Shown: positions 25,243 to 34,635, numbered from the stretch's first letter. The stretch: DNA of 64,000 nucleotides from Prado023 sp963706875 (GCA_963706875.1 CAVPNW010000021.1:372001-436000), one strand, 5' to 3'. The notes: generated by a model not told the origin, from the sequence alone. Numbers and translations: made by a program.

Positions 25243-26336
25243 GCAGGCTGCTCCAGCCGGCGGAACTGGTAGTAGGCCGCGCACGCGCCCTCGCTGGACA
25301 CCATCGGGGCGCCCAGGGGCGACCTGGGCGTGCACGAGGTGCCGAACGCCTCGCACTGGAACGGCTTGATCAGGCCCTGGAGCACCTCTCCGGCACGGCA
25401 CAGCGGCGACTCGGTGGTGACGATGCCCGCGACGTCGAAGCGGGTCTCGGCGTCGAAGTCGGCGTACCCATCCGAGAGCCGCCAGCCGGACTGCGGGATC
25501 ACGCCGATGCCGCGCCACGCCCGGTCGCACACGCTGAACACGTCCTCGACCACGGCCTGGGCCACGGGGTTGCCGGCGGGGGCGACCGCCCGCGGGTAGG
25601 CGTTCTCCAGCTCGGCCCGGCCCTCCTCGAGCTGGCGCACGGTCCGCCGGATCCCCTCGAGGACGTCCAGCGGCTCGAAGCCGGTCACCACGATGGGCAC
25701 GCGGTACTTCGCCACCAGGGGCTGGTACTGGGCCATGCCCATCACGGTGCACACGTGCCCAGCTGCCAGGAAGCCCTGGACGCGGCACGAGGGGGACTCC
25801 ATGATCGCGGTGATGGCTGGGGGCACCAGGACGTGGGAGACCAGCAGGGAGAAGTTGGTGATCCCCTGCCGCTTGGCGACCTGCACGGTCATCGCGTTGG
25901 CCGGGGCGGTTGTCTCGAAGCCGATGCCGAAGAACACCACCTGCTTGTCCGGGTTGTCCGCAGCGATCCGCACGGCGTCCAGGGGGGAGTAGACGATGCG
26001 CACGTCACCGCCGGCGCTCTTGACCCGGAACAGGTCGCCCTCGGAGCCGGGTACCCGGATCATGTCGCCGAACGAGCAGAAGATGACCCCCGGCGTGGCG
26101 GCGATGGCCAGGGCCCGGTCGATCGTCTCCAGGGGCGTCACGCACACGGGGCAGCCGGGACCGTGGATCATCTCCACGCCCTCGGGCAGCAGCTGGTCGA
26201 TGCCGTTGCGCACGATCGTGTGGGTCTGCCCGCCGCACACCTCCATCAGCGCCCACGGGCGGGTGACGGTGGCGGCGATGTCGTCGAGCAGCCGTCGGGC
26301 GAGCTCCGGGTCGCCGAACTCATCGAGGTACTTCAC
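25239..26336 (-). CDS. hypD: Hydrogenase maturation factor HypD
   Basis: A 365-residue iron-sulfur protein that, with HypC, assembles the Fe(CN)2CO unit. It has the HypD signatures MEVCGGQTHTIVRNGI, IHGPGCPVCVTP, FCSFGDMIRVPGS, FFGIGFETTAP and TGFEPLDVLEGI. The C-terminus keeps the conserved Cys set (PLCRAGEVLQG, FGTSCTPRSPLGAPMVSSEGACAAYY). The GTG at 26336 overlaps the hypC stop by four bases. The order C-D-E is the canonical one. Confidence 0.97.
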   Translation of the reverse strand: MKYLDEFGDPELARRLLDDIAATVTRPWALMEVCGGQTHTIVRNGIDQLLPEGVEMIHGPGCPVCVTPLETIDRALAIAATPGVIFCSFGDMIRVPGSEGDLFRVKSAGGDVRIVYSPLDAVRIAADNPDKQVVFFGIGFETTAPANAMTVQVAKRQGITNFSLLVSHVLVPPAITAIMESPSCRVQGFLAAGHVCTVMGMAQYQPLVAKYRVPIVVTGFEPLDVLEGIRRTVRQLEEGRAELENAYPRAVAPAGNPVAQAVVEDVFSVCDRAWRGIGVIPQSGWRLSDGYADFDAETRFDVAGIVTTESPLCRAGEVLQGLIKPFQCEAFGTSCTPRSPLGAPMVSSEGACAAYYQFRRLEQPA

Positions 26337-26626
26337 AGCGATCCCCCGGGCTCCCGTTCGGCACCGGCGATGAGCTCGGCGCCCGGTGCGAGCTCCTGCT
26401 CCAGCAGGCCGACGGTGCGCATGAGCTCCAGGGTCTCCAGCGCCGAGGCCTCATCGAGCTTGGTCAGGGCGAAGCCGACGTGGACGATCGTGTAGTCGCC
26501 GACCTCCACCTCAGGGACGTAGGCCAGGCAGACCTCCTTGCGGATGCCACCGAAGTCGACGGTCGCCATGCGCATCCCGTGGACCTCCCACACGGTGTCG
26601 ACCCTGCCGGGGACCCCCAGACACAC
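26333..26626 (-). CDS. hypC: Hydrogenase assembly chaperone HypC
   Basis: A 97-residue HypC/HupF protein. The GTG at 26626 gives MCLGVPGRVDTV, with Cys2 essential for binding the iron ligand complex; it is preceded by GAGGAGG, which decides the start. The central MRMATVDFGGIRKEVCLAYVPEVEVGDYTIVHVGFAL is the family core. The C-terminal tail of about 25 residues is longer than in many homologues. It is coupled to hypD by GTGA. Confidence 0.95.
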   Translation of the reverse strand: MCLGVPGRVDTVWEVHGMRMATVDFGGIRKEVCLAYVPEVEVGDYTIVHVGFALTKLDEASALETLELMRTVGLLEQELAPGAELIAGAEREPGGSL

Positions 26627-26646
26627 GGTCGACCTCCTCGGAGCCG

Positions 26647-28986
26647 TCAGCGGGCGGACCAGGCGGCAGCGACTGCTGCCTGGCCCAGCGCGAGGCCGCC
26701 GTCGTTGGGCGGCACCACGCCGTGCACGAGCACTGTCAAGCCTGCCCGCCGCAGGGACCCCTGACAAGCCGAGGAGAGCACGGCGTTCGCGAAGACCCCA
26801 CCGGTGAGCCCGACCGTGTCGATGCCGTGCTGGTCGCGGACGAGCAGGACCGCCTCGGTGAGGGCCTCGGCCAGCGCCAGGTGGAAGGCGCGGGAGGACG
26901 TCGCCGGGTCGATGCCGGCCGCGTGATCGGCCACCGCCTGGGCGATCCAGCCCGACGGGTCGAGGATCACCTCGCCGCCCAGGTCGGTGCGCACCACGGG
27001 GCCGTGTGGGCTCGCCGTGGACCGCCAACCGGCCGCCTCCGCTGTGGTGGAAGCCGCCAAAGCCTCCAATTCGATCGCGGCCTGCGCCTCGTACTCAACC
27101 TCGTGTCGGACGTCGAGCAAGGATGCGATCGCATCGAACAGCCGACCCATGCTCGTCGTGGGCGTGCAGTGCGATCCCGTGGTGAGCATCCGAGCGAGCA
27201 GCGCGCCTTCGGCCGGGGTGCAGGCGGCGGCACTCGCTGTGCCCTCCCAACCGAGTCCCGCTGCCCGTAGGTGTGCTGCGGCCGTGCGAGCCGGGTGCCT
27301 GATCGCGGCATCCCCGCCCGGCAGGGAGATCGGCCGCAGGTGCCCGACCCTCTCGGCGGCCGCGTAGCTGCCCAGCAGGAGCTCGCCGCCCCAGATGGTG
27401 CCATCAGCCCCGAAGCCGGTCCCGTCGAGGACCACTCCGAGCACGAGCTGCTCCGGAGGCACCCGGTGCTCCGCGAGCAGCGACGCCAGATGTGCATGAT
27501 GGTGCCCGACCAACAGGTGCTCGATCCCCCGGGCGACCCCCTGGTCGGCAGCCCAGCGCCGGGAGAGGTAGCCGGGATGCGCGTCGGACACGATCACCTC
27601 GGGAATGACCCGCTGCAGCGCGCACAACGACTCCACGGTGCGCTCCAGCATCGCCAGCGTCTCGAGGTTGGCGGTGTCGCCGATGTGCTGGCTGAGCCAC
27701 GCGGAACTCCCGCGGGCGACACACACCGTTGTCTTCAGCTCTCCGCCCACGGCCAGCATCGGCGGGCCGAGCACGGGCAGGGCCAGCGGCAGCGGCGCGT
27801 AGCCCCGGCTGCGGCGCACCGGCTGCGGCGACCCGGCCACGACCCGGGTGACGGAGTCGTCACAGGCCACGTGGATGGGTCGGTCGTGGTGCACGAACAC
27901 GTCCGCGAGTCCGGCCAGGCGCTCCTCGGCCTCCGCTGGGTCGATGCAGATCGGCTCGTCGGAGAGGTTCCCGCTGGTCATCACCAGGAGGTCCGGGGCG
28001 CCGGCGTCGAACAACAGGTGGTGCAGGGGGGCGTAGGGGAGCATCACGCCCAGCGTCCCGGTGCCGGGGGCGACATCGGCCACCAGGTCGGCATCCAGCG
28101 CGGGGAGGATCACGATCGGCCTCGCCGGGGAGGCGAGCAGCACCTCGGCGGGGCCGTCGACGAGAGCCACGAGGCGAGCCGCGGCCAGGTCGGCCGCCAT
28201 CAGGGCGAACGGCTTGGCGCCGCGCTGCTTGCGGGCGCGCAGCGTGCGCACGGCTTCGACGTTGCGGGCGTCGCAGGCCAGGTGGTAGCCGCCGACGCCC
28301 TTGACCGCCACGATCGACCCCGCCCGCAGAGCTGCGACCACCTCGACGACAGGCATCGACAGCCGCGGACCGCATGCCGCGCACGCCGTCGGCTGGGCGT
28401 GGAACCGGCGGCTGCTCGGGTCCGTGTACTCGGCCAGGCAGGGCGGACAGAGCGGGAAGCCCACCAGGGTCGTGTTCGCCCGGTCGTAGGGCAGCCCCGT
28501 GGTGATCGTGAAGCGGGGTCCGCAGTGCGTGCAGGCGATGAACGCGTAGCCGAAGCGGCGGTCGGCGGGGTCGCGCATCTCGGCCAGGCACGCGTCGCAG
28601 ACGGCGGTGTCCGGTGGGATCGAGGTGACCCCTGCCCCACTGCCGCTGGCGACGATGCGGAACGCCGAGCCACCGCGGCCGTCCGGGCCTGCGCCGTCAG
28701 GGGCCAAGGGAACCGGCTCGACCAGCCTGTCCCGCACCGGGTCGAGCACCTCGACCTGGACCGCTCCCACGACCGCCAGGGACGGCGCCTCCTCGCGGAT
28801 CCGCCGCTCCAGCTCGGCCAGGGCACCCGCCGGTCCCTGAGCCTCGAGGAACACCCCGTCCGCGTCGTTGCCCACGAAACCGGTCAGCCCCAGGTCCGTG
28901 GCCAGTCCATGGACGAACGGCCGGAACCCAACGCCCTGGACGACCCCGGTCACCCGCATCCCTCGGCGGCACACGGGATCGCTCAT
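26647..28986 (-). CDS. hypF: Carbamoyltransferase HypF
   Basis: A 779-residue enzyme that takes carbamoyl phosphate and moves the carbamoyl group to HypE. The domains run in the usual order: N-terminal acylphosphatase (VTGVVQGVGFRPFVHGLA), two zinc fingers (CDAC/CTHC and CPPC/CAAC), a YrdC-like domain (GSIVAVKGVGGYHLACDA and KPFALM), and a Kae1/TobZ-like C-terminal domain with DAHPGYLSRRWA, VGHHHAHLASLLAEH and VLDGTGFGADGTIWGGE. All active-site motifs look intact. It lies 20 bases before hypC, and 24 bases after glgX, the gene upstream. Confidence 0.97.
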   Translation of the reverse strand: MSDPVCRRGMRVTGVVQGVGFRPFVHGLATDLGLTGFVGNDADGVFLEAQGPAGALAELERRIREEAPSLAVVGAVQVEVLDPVRDRLVEPVPLAPDGAGPDGRGGSAFRIVASGSGAGVTSIPPDTAVCDACLAEMRDPADRRFGYAFIACTHCGPRFTITTGLPYDRANTTLVGFPLCPPCLAEYTDPSSRRFHAQPTACAACGPRLSMPVVEVVAALRAGSIVAVKGVGGYHLACDARNVEAVRTLRARKQRGAKPFALMAADLAAARLVALVDGPAEVLLASPARPIVILPALDADLVADVAPGTGTLGVMLPYAPLHHLLFDAGAPDLLVMTSGNLSDEPICIDPAEAEERLAGLADVFVHHDRPIHVACDDSVTRVVAGSPQPVRRSRGYAPLPLALPVLGPPMLAVGGELKTTVCVARGSSAWLSQHIGDTANLETLAMLERTVESLCALQRVIPEVIVSDAHPGYLSRRWAADQGVARGIEHLLVGHHHAHLASLLAEHRVPPEQLVLGVVLDGTGFGADGTIWGGELLLGSYAAAERVGHLRPISLPGGDAAIRHPARTAAAHLRAAGLGWEGTASAAACTPAEGALLARMLTTGSHCTPTTSMGRLFDAIASLLDVRHEVEYEAQAAIELEALAASTTAEAAGWRSTASPHGPVVRTDLGGEVILDPSGWIAQAVADHAAGIDPATSSRAFHLALAEALTEAVLLVRDQHGIDTVGLTGGVFANAVLSSACQGSLRRAGLTVLVHGVVPPNDGGLALGQAAVAAAWSAR

Positions 28987-29010
28987 CGCCCGGTCCGGGT
29001 CACGTCGCCA

Positions 29011-31056
29011 TCACGTCGAGAGGACCACGATCGAGCGGTCGGCGACCGTCACCGTCGCGCCCACCGTCGGCGCGTCGGCCCCGTCCCTCACGTGATCGGG
29101 CGCGGGCAGCGTCGTGTCCACGATCCGCCGCCACTGACCCGGGGCCTGGATCGTGAACTCCAGCGGCTCCCAGTGCGCGTTGACCATCACGTACAGGTCG
29201 CCCTCGCCGTAGCGGGCCCCCGACAGGTGCCAGGCCACGCTGTGCGACCAGGGCGCGGTGTCCGGCGTCCCCGAGGTGCCGAACCACTGCACGTCCTCGC
29301 GCCAGAACCGGCTGCGGGCGATGGCCCGCCGACCCTTGCGCAGCGCGATCATCGCCTTGAAGAACTCGTACAGGTCGCGGTGGGAGTCCAGCCGGTCCCA
29401 GTCCAGCCAGGTGATCTCGTTGTCCTGGTTGTAGGGGTTGTTGTTGCCTCGCTGGGTGTTGGCGAACTCGTCGCCGGCCACGATCATCGGCACCCCGTTG
29501 GCGAGCATCATCAGCGCCGCGAAGTTCTTCATCTGGCGCATGCGCAGGGCCCCGACCTCCGGCGGGGCGCCCTCGTCGCCCTCCCACCCGCAGTTCCAGC
29601 TGCGGTTGTCCGACGAGCCGTCCGTGCCGCCGTGGCCGTTGGCCTCGTTGTGCCGCTCGTTGTAGGACACCAGGTCATAGAGGCAGAACCCGTCGTGGGC
29701 GGTGACGAAGTTGATGCTCTGGTAGGGCCGGTACATGTCGTTCGGGCCGTCGGGGAAGAGGTCGGCGCTGCCGTACACCCGCGACATCAGGGCCGGTACG
29801 AGCCCGTCGTCACCCTTGACGAACCCACGGACGTCGTCGCGGAACCTCCCGTTCCACTGCCGCCACATGATCCCCGGGAAGCCGCGGCCGAGCTGGTAGG
29901 CGCCGAGGTCCCAGGCCTCCGCGGTGACGCGCAGGTCGTGGGTGCCGGCAAGGATGCTGATCTCGTTGATCATCGGGGGCGAGTCACCCTCGACCGCACC
30001 TTCGGCGTCGCGCGTCAGGATCGAGGCGAGGTCGAATCGGTAGCCGTCGACCCCCATCTGCTCGGCCCAGTGGCGCAGGCTGGCCAGCACGAGGAAGCGG
30101 GTGGCGACGTCCGCGGTCTGGGTGGTGTTGCCGCACCCGGTGTCGTTCCAGTAGGAGCCGTCCGGCTCGACGATGTAGTACGAGTCGTTGTCGATCCCGG
30201 CGAGGTTGTAGGTCGGGCCGCTGCTGTCCCCCTCGGCCGTGTGGTTGTAGACGACGTCGAGCCACAGCTCGATCCCGGCCGCGTGCAGGGCGTCGGCCAT
30301 CTCGCGGAACTCGGCCACGGCGTCAGCATCGGCGTACTCGGAGTGCGGGGCGAAGAAGTTCATCGTCATGTAGCCCCAGTAGTTGCCCTCCTGCGGGTCG
30401 TACTGGTGCACCGGGAGCAGCTCGACGACCGTGACGCCGAGGTCCTTGAGGTGGTCGATCTTCTCGATGAGTCCGCGGAAGGTCCCGCGCAGCTCCTCGG
30501 CCACCCCGCTGTTCTCGCGGGCCGTGAACCCCTTGACGTGCACCTCGTAGATGACCATGTCATGGGTGTGCCGGGGGCCCGGGGCCGGTTGGCGCTCGTG
30601 AGCCCATTCAGCCGTGGGCAGTACCCCCAGGACCGCCCGCCCATCGTTGGCGTCCTCCCCGCGGGCCGCCTCGCGTGAGAAGCCGGGCGGGAAGTGCAGG
30701 CGGCGGGCGTACGGGTCGGCCAGCACCTTGTGGGGCACGAACCGGTTGGCCCCGCCCGTCGGCCCGTCCATCCGGTAGGCGTAGTAGGCGGCGCCCGGGA
30801 CCCTCGCGGCGCTGACCAGGCAGTGCCACAGCCGACCTGTCTTGTGGACCAGGGGGTCGAGGTGGAACTCCAGCAGCGGCGCGGTCACGTCCTGCGCGCC
30901 GTAGATCAGGAGGGTGACCCTCGTGGCGGTGCGGGAGTAGATGGAGAAGTTCCACGCCTCCAACTCGTGCACCCAGGTGGCGCCAACTGGGACGGGCGCG
31001 CCCTCCTCGCGCTCCCAGGCGTCGATCGTGCGCAGGTTCCCCATCTGTTCGACCAT
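29011..31056 (-). CDS. glgX: Glycogen debranching enzyme GlgX (isoamylase type)
   Basis: A 681-residue GH13 protein that hydrolyses alpha-1,6 branches of glycogen. An N-terminal CBM48-like domain (residues 1-140) precedes the catalytic barrel with LDVVYNHTAEGD, the nucleophile Asp in DGYRFDLASIL, the acid/base Glu in TAEAWD and the third Asp in FVTAHDGF. The segment SWNCGWEGDEGAPPEV is typical of GlgX/TreX. The ATG at 31056 has AAGGAGG upstream, with a TAGCCT box at 31076-31081. Other glycogen genes are not in the window. hypF begins only 24 bases after its stop. Confidence 0.95.
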   Translation of the reverse strand: MVEQMGNLRTIDAWEREEGAPVPVGATWVHELEAWNFSIYSRTATRVTLLIYGAQDVTAPLLEFHLDPLVHKTGRLWHCLVSAARVPGAAYYAYRMDGPTGGANRFVPHKVLADPYARRLHFPPGFSREAARGEDANDGRAVLGVLPTAEWAHERQPAPGPRHTHDMVIYEVHVKGFTARENSGVAEELRGTFRGLIEKIDHLKDLGVTVVELLPVHQYDPQEGNYWGYMTMNFFAPHSEYADADAVAEFREMADALHAAGIELWLDVVYNHTAEGDSSGPTYNLAGIDNDSYYIVEPDGSYWNDTGCGNTTQTADVATRFLVLASLRHWAEQMGVDGYRFDLASILTRDAEGAVEGDSPPMINEISILAGTHDLRVTAEAWDLGAYQLGRGFPGIMWRQWNGRFRDDVRGFVKGDDGLVPALMSRVYGSADLFPDGPNDMYRPYQSINFVTAHDGFCLYDLVSYNERHNEANGHGGTDGSSDNRSWNCGWEGDEGAPPEVGALRMRQMKNFAALMMLANGVPMIVAGDEFANTQRGNNNPYNQDNEITWLDWDRLDSHRDLYEFFKAMIALRKGRRAIARSRFWREDVQWFGTSGTPDTAPWSHSVAWHLSGARYGEGDLYVMVNAHWEPLEFTIQAPGQWRRIVDTTLPAPDHVRDGADAPTVGATVTVADRSIVVLST

Positions 31057-31075
31057 GCCGACCTCCTTCAGGGCG

Positions 31076-31081
31076 AGGCTA
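31076..31081 (-). promoter_or_regulatory. -10 box for glgX
   Basis: Minus-strand TAGCCT 19 bases before the glgX start codon, giving a short leader that holds the AAGGAGG ribosome-binding site. It could also drive the hyp genes by read-through. Confidence 0.5.
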
Positions 31082-31131
31082 TTGCGTTGCGCTGCAGGAC
31101 GGCTCGCCCACGGGCGAGCGGGTCCGCGGCT

Positions 31132-32013
31132 TCAGGGGCCGTGGTCGGTGAAGGCCTCCCGAAGGGCCTCGATCGTGTCCGCCGGCATGCCCAGGCCCTC
31201 GGAGAAGTAGCCCTCGAACGACTGGAACCGGCTCGTCATCTCGTCCAGGCCAGCGGCGAGATAGGCGTGGTCGACCCCGAACACGGGCACAAGCACCGCC
31301 GGGTCGCCACCCGCAGCGCGGAACTGGTCGAACATCGGCTCCAGCGCGGGGAGCAGCAGGTCATTGGTGAGCAGGTACTCGGCCAGCACGTCGTCGTCGG
31401 AGACTCCGAGCAGCCCGAGCAGCGCAGCGGCAGCCCATCCTGTGCGGTCCTTGCCCGTCGTGCAGTGCACGAGGGCCGGACGTCGATCGGGCGCGGCGAG
31501 GTCGGTGAAGAGCCGGCGGAAGCTCGCCCGGGCGCTGGGCAGCCCGACGATCTCGCGGTAGGCGGAGTCGAACAGGCGCGTGACCGTGGTCCCGGTCAAC
31601 TCAGCCGTGGCCGCAGGGGGGTCGGCCAGCAGCGCCATCAGGTTCGCCGGAACCGCCATCGTCGAGTCCGCCAGGACATCGAGGGCGTGGTACTGGGCCC
31701 CGGCGGGCAGGACGTCCGGCGCGGCGGCCCGCTCGCCGGGGGTGCGCAGGTCGTAGACCGACCGGATCCCGAGGCCGGCGAACGCCTGGACATCCGGGCC
31801 GGCCAGCCTCGACAGGTCCGTGGAACGGTAGAGCACGCCGGAGGCGACGCGGCCACCGTCGCGTGTCGGCCAGCCGCCGACGTCGCGCAGGTTCGGGGCG
31901 GTGGCAAGACCCAGGCCGGCGCCGGGAGGGGGCCAGGACCCCTGCTGCCCCACGTCACCCGGTCGTGCGGGCCTCATGCCCGGCGCATCCTCCTGTCCGC
32001 TGTGCTGGATCAT
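31132..32013 (-). CDS. Tyrosine-protein phosphatase (PtpB-like)
   Basis: A 293-residue phosphatase of the actinobacterial PtpB/DUF type. The loop HCTTGKDRTG (residues 183-192, Cys184 nucleophile, Arg190) matches HCX5R, followed by GW helix residues. The N-terminal NLRDVGGWPTRDGGRVASGVLYRSTDLSRL and SVYDLRTPGER are family hallmarks. The lid region between is similar to PtpB. It may act on phosphotyrosine or phosphoinositides. It follows lpdA by 9 bases, so the pair is probably one operon; the ATG has GAGGG upstream. Confidence 0.88.
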   Translation of the reverse strand: MIQHSGQEDAPGMRPARPGDVGQQGSWPPPGAGLGLATAPNLRDVGGWPTRDGGRVASGVLYRSTDLSRLAGPDVQAFAGLGIRSVYDLRTPGERAAAPDVLPAGAQYHALDVLADSTMAVPANLMALLADPPAATAELTGTTVTRLFDSAYREIVGLPSARASFRRLFTDLAAPDRRPALVHCTTGKDRTGWAAAALLGLLGVSDDDVLAEYLLTNDLLLPALEPMFDQFRAAGGDPAVLVPVFGVDHAYLAAGLDEMTSRFQSFEGYFSEGLGMPADTIEALREAFTDHGP

Positions 32014-32022
32014 GACGCGCCC

Positions 32023-33399
32023 TCAGCCGAACGCACGCAGCTGGCGGGCGGCCTCGGCGATCGACCCGGTCATCGAGGGGTACACGGTGAACGTGGCCGC
32101 CACCTGGTCGACGGTCAGTCTCTGCTCGACAGCCAGGGCGAGACCGAAGATGAGCTCGGAGGCGTGCGGCGCGACCACCACCCCGCCGATCACGATCCGC
32201 GTGCCCCGCCGGCAGATGACCTTCACGAAGCCGTCGGTGATCCCCTGCATCTTGGCCCGCGCGTTCGTCGCCAGCGGCAGCGAGACCACCTCTGCGTTCA
32301 CACGACCGGCATCGACGTCGGCCTGGGTGTAGCCGACGGTGGCGATCTCCGGGTCGGTGAACACGTTGGAGCTCACCGTGCGCAGGTCCAGCGGCGCCAC
32401 CGCGCCACCGAGCGCGTGCCACATGGCGATCCGGCCCTGCATGGCGGCGACCGAGGCCAGCAGCAGCACCCCCGTGCAGTCACCTGCGGCGTAGACACCG
32501 CGGGCGGAGGTGCGCGAGACGCGGTCGACCTCGACATGCCCGGCGGGCGTGGTGCGGACCCCGGCGTCGGCCAGGCCCAGGCCCTCGGTGTTGGGCACGG
32601 AGCCCACCGCCATGAGGCAGTGCGAGCCCTCCACGGTGCGCCCGTCGGCGAGCGTGACCACCACCCCGTCGGCGCTCCGGACGGCCGACTGCGCCCGCGA
32701 TCGGCGCAGCACCGTCATCCCGCGTCGTTCGAAGACGTCCTCGAGGACCTGGGCCGCCTCGGGGTCCTCGCCGGGCAGCACGTGCTCCCGGCTGGACACG
32801 AGGATGACCTCCGAGCCCAGGGCCTGGTAGGCGCACGCGAACTCCGCCCCGGTGACACCCGACCCGACGACGACCAGCCTCTCGGGCGCCCGGTCGAGGT
32901 CGTAGACCTGCTCCCAGGTCAGGATCCGCTCCCCGTCGGGGACGGCCGTGTCCATGACCCGCGGCCGCGCGCCGGTGGCCAGCAGGATCGCGTCGGCCTC
33001 GATCCGCTCGCTGCCCCCGGATGCCAGGTCGGCAACGACCGCACCCGGGCCGTCGAGGCGCCCTCGTCCGGCGAGCAGACGGACACCTGAGCGCTCGCAC
33101 CGCTGGGCGGTGTCCTCGCTCTGAGCCGCGGCAAGGTCGCGGATGCGCAGGTTCACCGCGGCCAGGTCCACGCCGACGGCCGCCGCCGCACCGGTGATCC
33201 CCAGCGCCCCGCTCTGTCGAACCTGCGTGGCGGACTCGGCCACCGCGAGCAGCGCCTTGCTCGGCACGCAGTCGGTGAGCACCGCGGAGCCGCCGATCCC
33301 ATCGGAGTCGACGAGCGTCACCTCGGCGCCCATCTGCGCTGCGACCAGGGCCGCCTCGTACCCGCCCGGGCCGCCACCGACGATCGCCACCGAAGTCAT
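32023..33399 (-). CDS. lpdA: NAD(P)H-quinone dehydrogenase, LpdA type
   Basis: A 458-residue flavoprotein disulfide-reductase homologue. FAD site VAIVGGGPGGYEAAL, NAD(P) site LVVVGSGVTGAEFACAY, and the AAGDCTG FAD segment are intact. At the usual redox site it has GGSAVLTDCVPSKALL: only the second Cys of the CxxxxC pair remains. That is the pattern of mycobacterial LpdA (Rv3303c), which reduces quinones instead of disulfides. The start ATG 33399 is chosen because family members begin MT-x-(V/I)AIVGGGPGG; an in-frame ATG at 33411 is possible. Neither has a clear ribosome-binding site. Confidence 0.9.
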   Translation of the reverse strand: MTSVAIVGGGPGGYEAALVAAQMGAEVTLVDSDGIGGSAVLTDCVPSKALLAVAESATQVRQSGALGITGAAAAVGVDLAAVNLRIRDLAAAQSEDTAQRCERSGVRLLAGRGRLDGPGAVVADLASGGSERIEADAILLATGARPRVMDTAVPDGERILTWEQVYDLDRAPERLVVVGSGVTGAEFACAYQALGSEVILVSSREHVLPGEDPEAAQVLEDVFERRGMTVLRRSRAQSAVRSADGVVVTLADGRTVEGSHCLMAVGSVPNTEGLGLADAGVRTTPAGHVEVDRVSRTSARGVYAAGDCTGVLLLASVAAMQGRIAMWHALGGAVAPLDLRTVSSNVFTDPEIATVGYTQADVDAGRVNAEVVSLPLATNARAKMQGITDGFVKVICRRGTRIVIGGVVVAPHASELIFGLALAVEQRLTVDQVAATFTVYPSMTGSIAEAARQLRAFG

Positions 33400-33527
33400 G
33401 GCGCCGATCATCGCGCATTGGCCACCATGCGCGCGCCGGGGAAGGGCCCACGATCAGGGACGCAGCCGTCGCAGGCATCAGCCATGACAGGATCACGGCC
33501 TACGACCCGCCCCGGACCGGAGGACCC

Positions 33528-34085
33528 ATGGCCGTCGAACCGCCCCTTCCGCGCATCACGCTGCCGGTGCAGGCCCCGACTCCCGCCGGGGACCTCGTGC
33601 GTATCCGCAGGTTCGTCGATGGCGAGCCCCGGCCGGACTCGTCGAGCGAGTACGACGACTGGGGTGTGTTCGACATCCACTTCGAGGACGACTGGCACGA
33701 CCGGGCAATGGTCGACTTCCGCCCCCGTGAGGGTGCGCAGGAGGCCTGGGTCCCCGTCGGGGACATGAGCTGGCACAGCGAGCTGCACGGTCCCAACCTG
33801 GGCTCGCGCGCGATCAGCATCGGGGTGTCGCTGCATGCCGACGTGCGCGGTCGTGGCATCGGCTCGGTGGCACAGTCACTGCTGGCCAGCGCCCTGCATG
33901 CCGGCGGGGTCCATCGGGTCCAGGCGTCCACGGATGTGGCCAACATCGCCGAGCAGCGCTCCCTGGAGCGCGCCGGCTTCGTGCGCGAGGGGGTCGCGCG
34001 CGCGTCACAGGTGCGAGCCGATGGCCGTCACGACCTCGTGCTCTACTCATGCCTGCCCGGAGAGCCGGTGTTCGTCCCCCAGTGA
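33528..34085 (+). CDS. GNAT family N-acetyltransferase
   Basis: A 185-residue protein of the RimJ/RimL-like GNAT group. The acetyl-CoA-binding strand and loop are in AISIGVSLHADVRGRGIGSVAQSLLASALHAGGVHRVQAST, followed by NIAEQRSLERAGFVREGVARASQVRADGRHDLVLYS. The first 80 residues are acidic and likely form the substrate region. The ATG has GGAGG upstream. Substrate is unknown and the neighbours do not help. Confidence 0.88.
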   Translation: MAVEPPLPRITLPVQAPTPAGDLVRIRRFVDGEPRPDSSSEYDDWGVFDIHFEDDWHDRAMVDFRPREGAQEAWVPVGDMSWHSELHGPNLGSRAISIGVSLHADVRGRGIGSVAQSLLASALHAGGVHRVQASTDVANIAEQRSLERAGFVREGVARASQVRADGRHDLVLYSCLPGEPVFVPQ

Positions 34086-34141
34086 CTCCAGCCACCAGTG
34101 ACTCCCCTGGCGCCGATCTTCCGGTGGGGCGGTCACACCAC

Positions 34142-34147
34142 TACTCT
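34142..34147 (+). promoter_or_regulatory. -10 box, leaderless gamma-glutamylcyclotransferase promoter
   Basis: TACTCT, 7 bases, then GTG at 34155. The position agrees with the conserved N-terminus of the protein and argues against the upstream ATG at 34098. Confidence 0.55.
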
Positions 34148-34154
34148 GTGCGAC

Positions 34155-34595
34155 GTGGTCCTCTACGCGGCGTACGGGTCGAACCTCGACCCCCGGCAGA
34201 TGCTCGAGCGCGCACCGCACTCCCCCGCGTACGGCCCCGGCTGGCTGATCGACTGGAGGCTGACCTTCGGCGGTGAGGACCTGGGGTGGGACGGTGCCCT
34301 GGCCACCGTCGTCGAGGACCCCGGCCACAGCGTGTTCGTCATGCTCTACGACATCTCCCCGGAGGACGAGCCACTGCTCGACCACTGGGAGGGCTCCGAC
34401 CTCGGGATCCACCGCAAGCTGCACGTGCGCGTGCAGACCCTCGACGGCGACGAGATGGCCTGGCTCTACGTGGTCGACGCCTACGAGGGCGGCCTGCCCT
34501 CGGCGCGCTACCTCGGGATCATGGCCGAGGCCGCGCGGGCCGCCGGGGCGCCCGACGACTACGTCGTGGACCTCATGAAGCGACCCTGCCAGTAG
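34155..34595 (+). CDS. Gamma-glutamylcyclotransferase-like protein
   Basis: A 146-residue protein of the GGCT/AIG2-like fold. The N-terminus is VVLYAAYGSNLDPRQM, with the substrate-binding YGSN loop. The middle has GALATVVEDPGHSVFVMLYDISPEDEPLLDHWEG, and the expected catalytic Glu is in HWEGSDLGIHRK. It may release 5-oxoproline from gamma-glutamyl compounds, but many family members have unknown substrates. GTG 34155 is favoured by the promoter spacing and by homology. Confidence 0.85.
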   Translation: MVLYAAYGSNLDPRQMLERAPHSPAYGPGWLIDWRLTFGGEDLGWDGALATVVEDPGHSVFVMLYDISPEDEPLLDHWEGSDLGIHRKLHVRVQTLDGDEMAWLYVVDAYEGGLPSARYLGIMAEAARAAGAPDDYVVDLMKRPCQ

Positions 34596-34635
34596 GCATC
34601 CCCGCGGGCGTGCCGGTCGTCGGACGCCGACCCCC

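Noticed and set aside
27271..30678. Plus-strand open frame of over 1100 codons opposite hypF and glgX
   Set aside because: High-GC third positions keep antisense frames open. The minus-strand genes have complete, recognisable motifs throughout, and the antisense product has no family resemblance.
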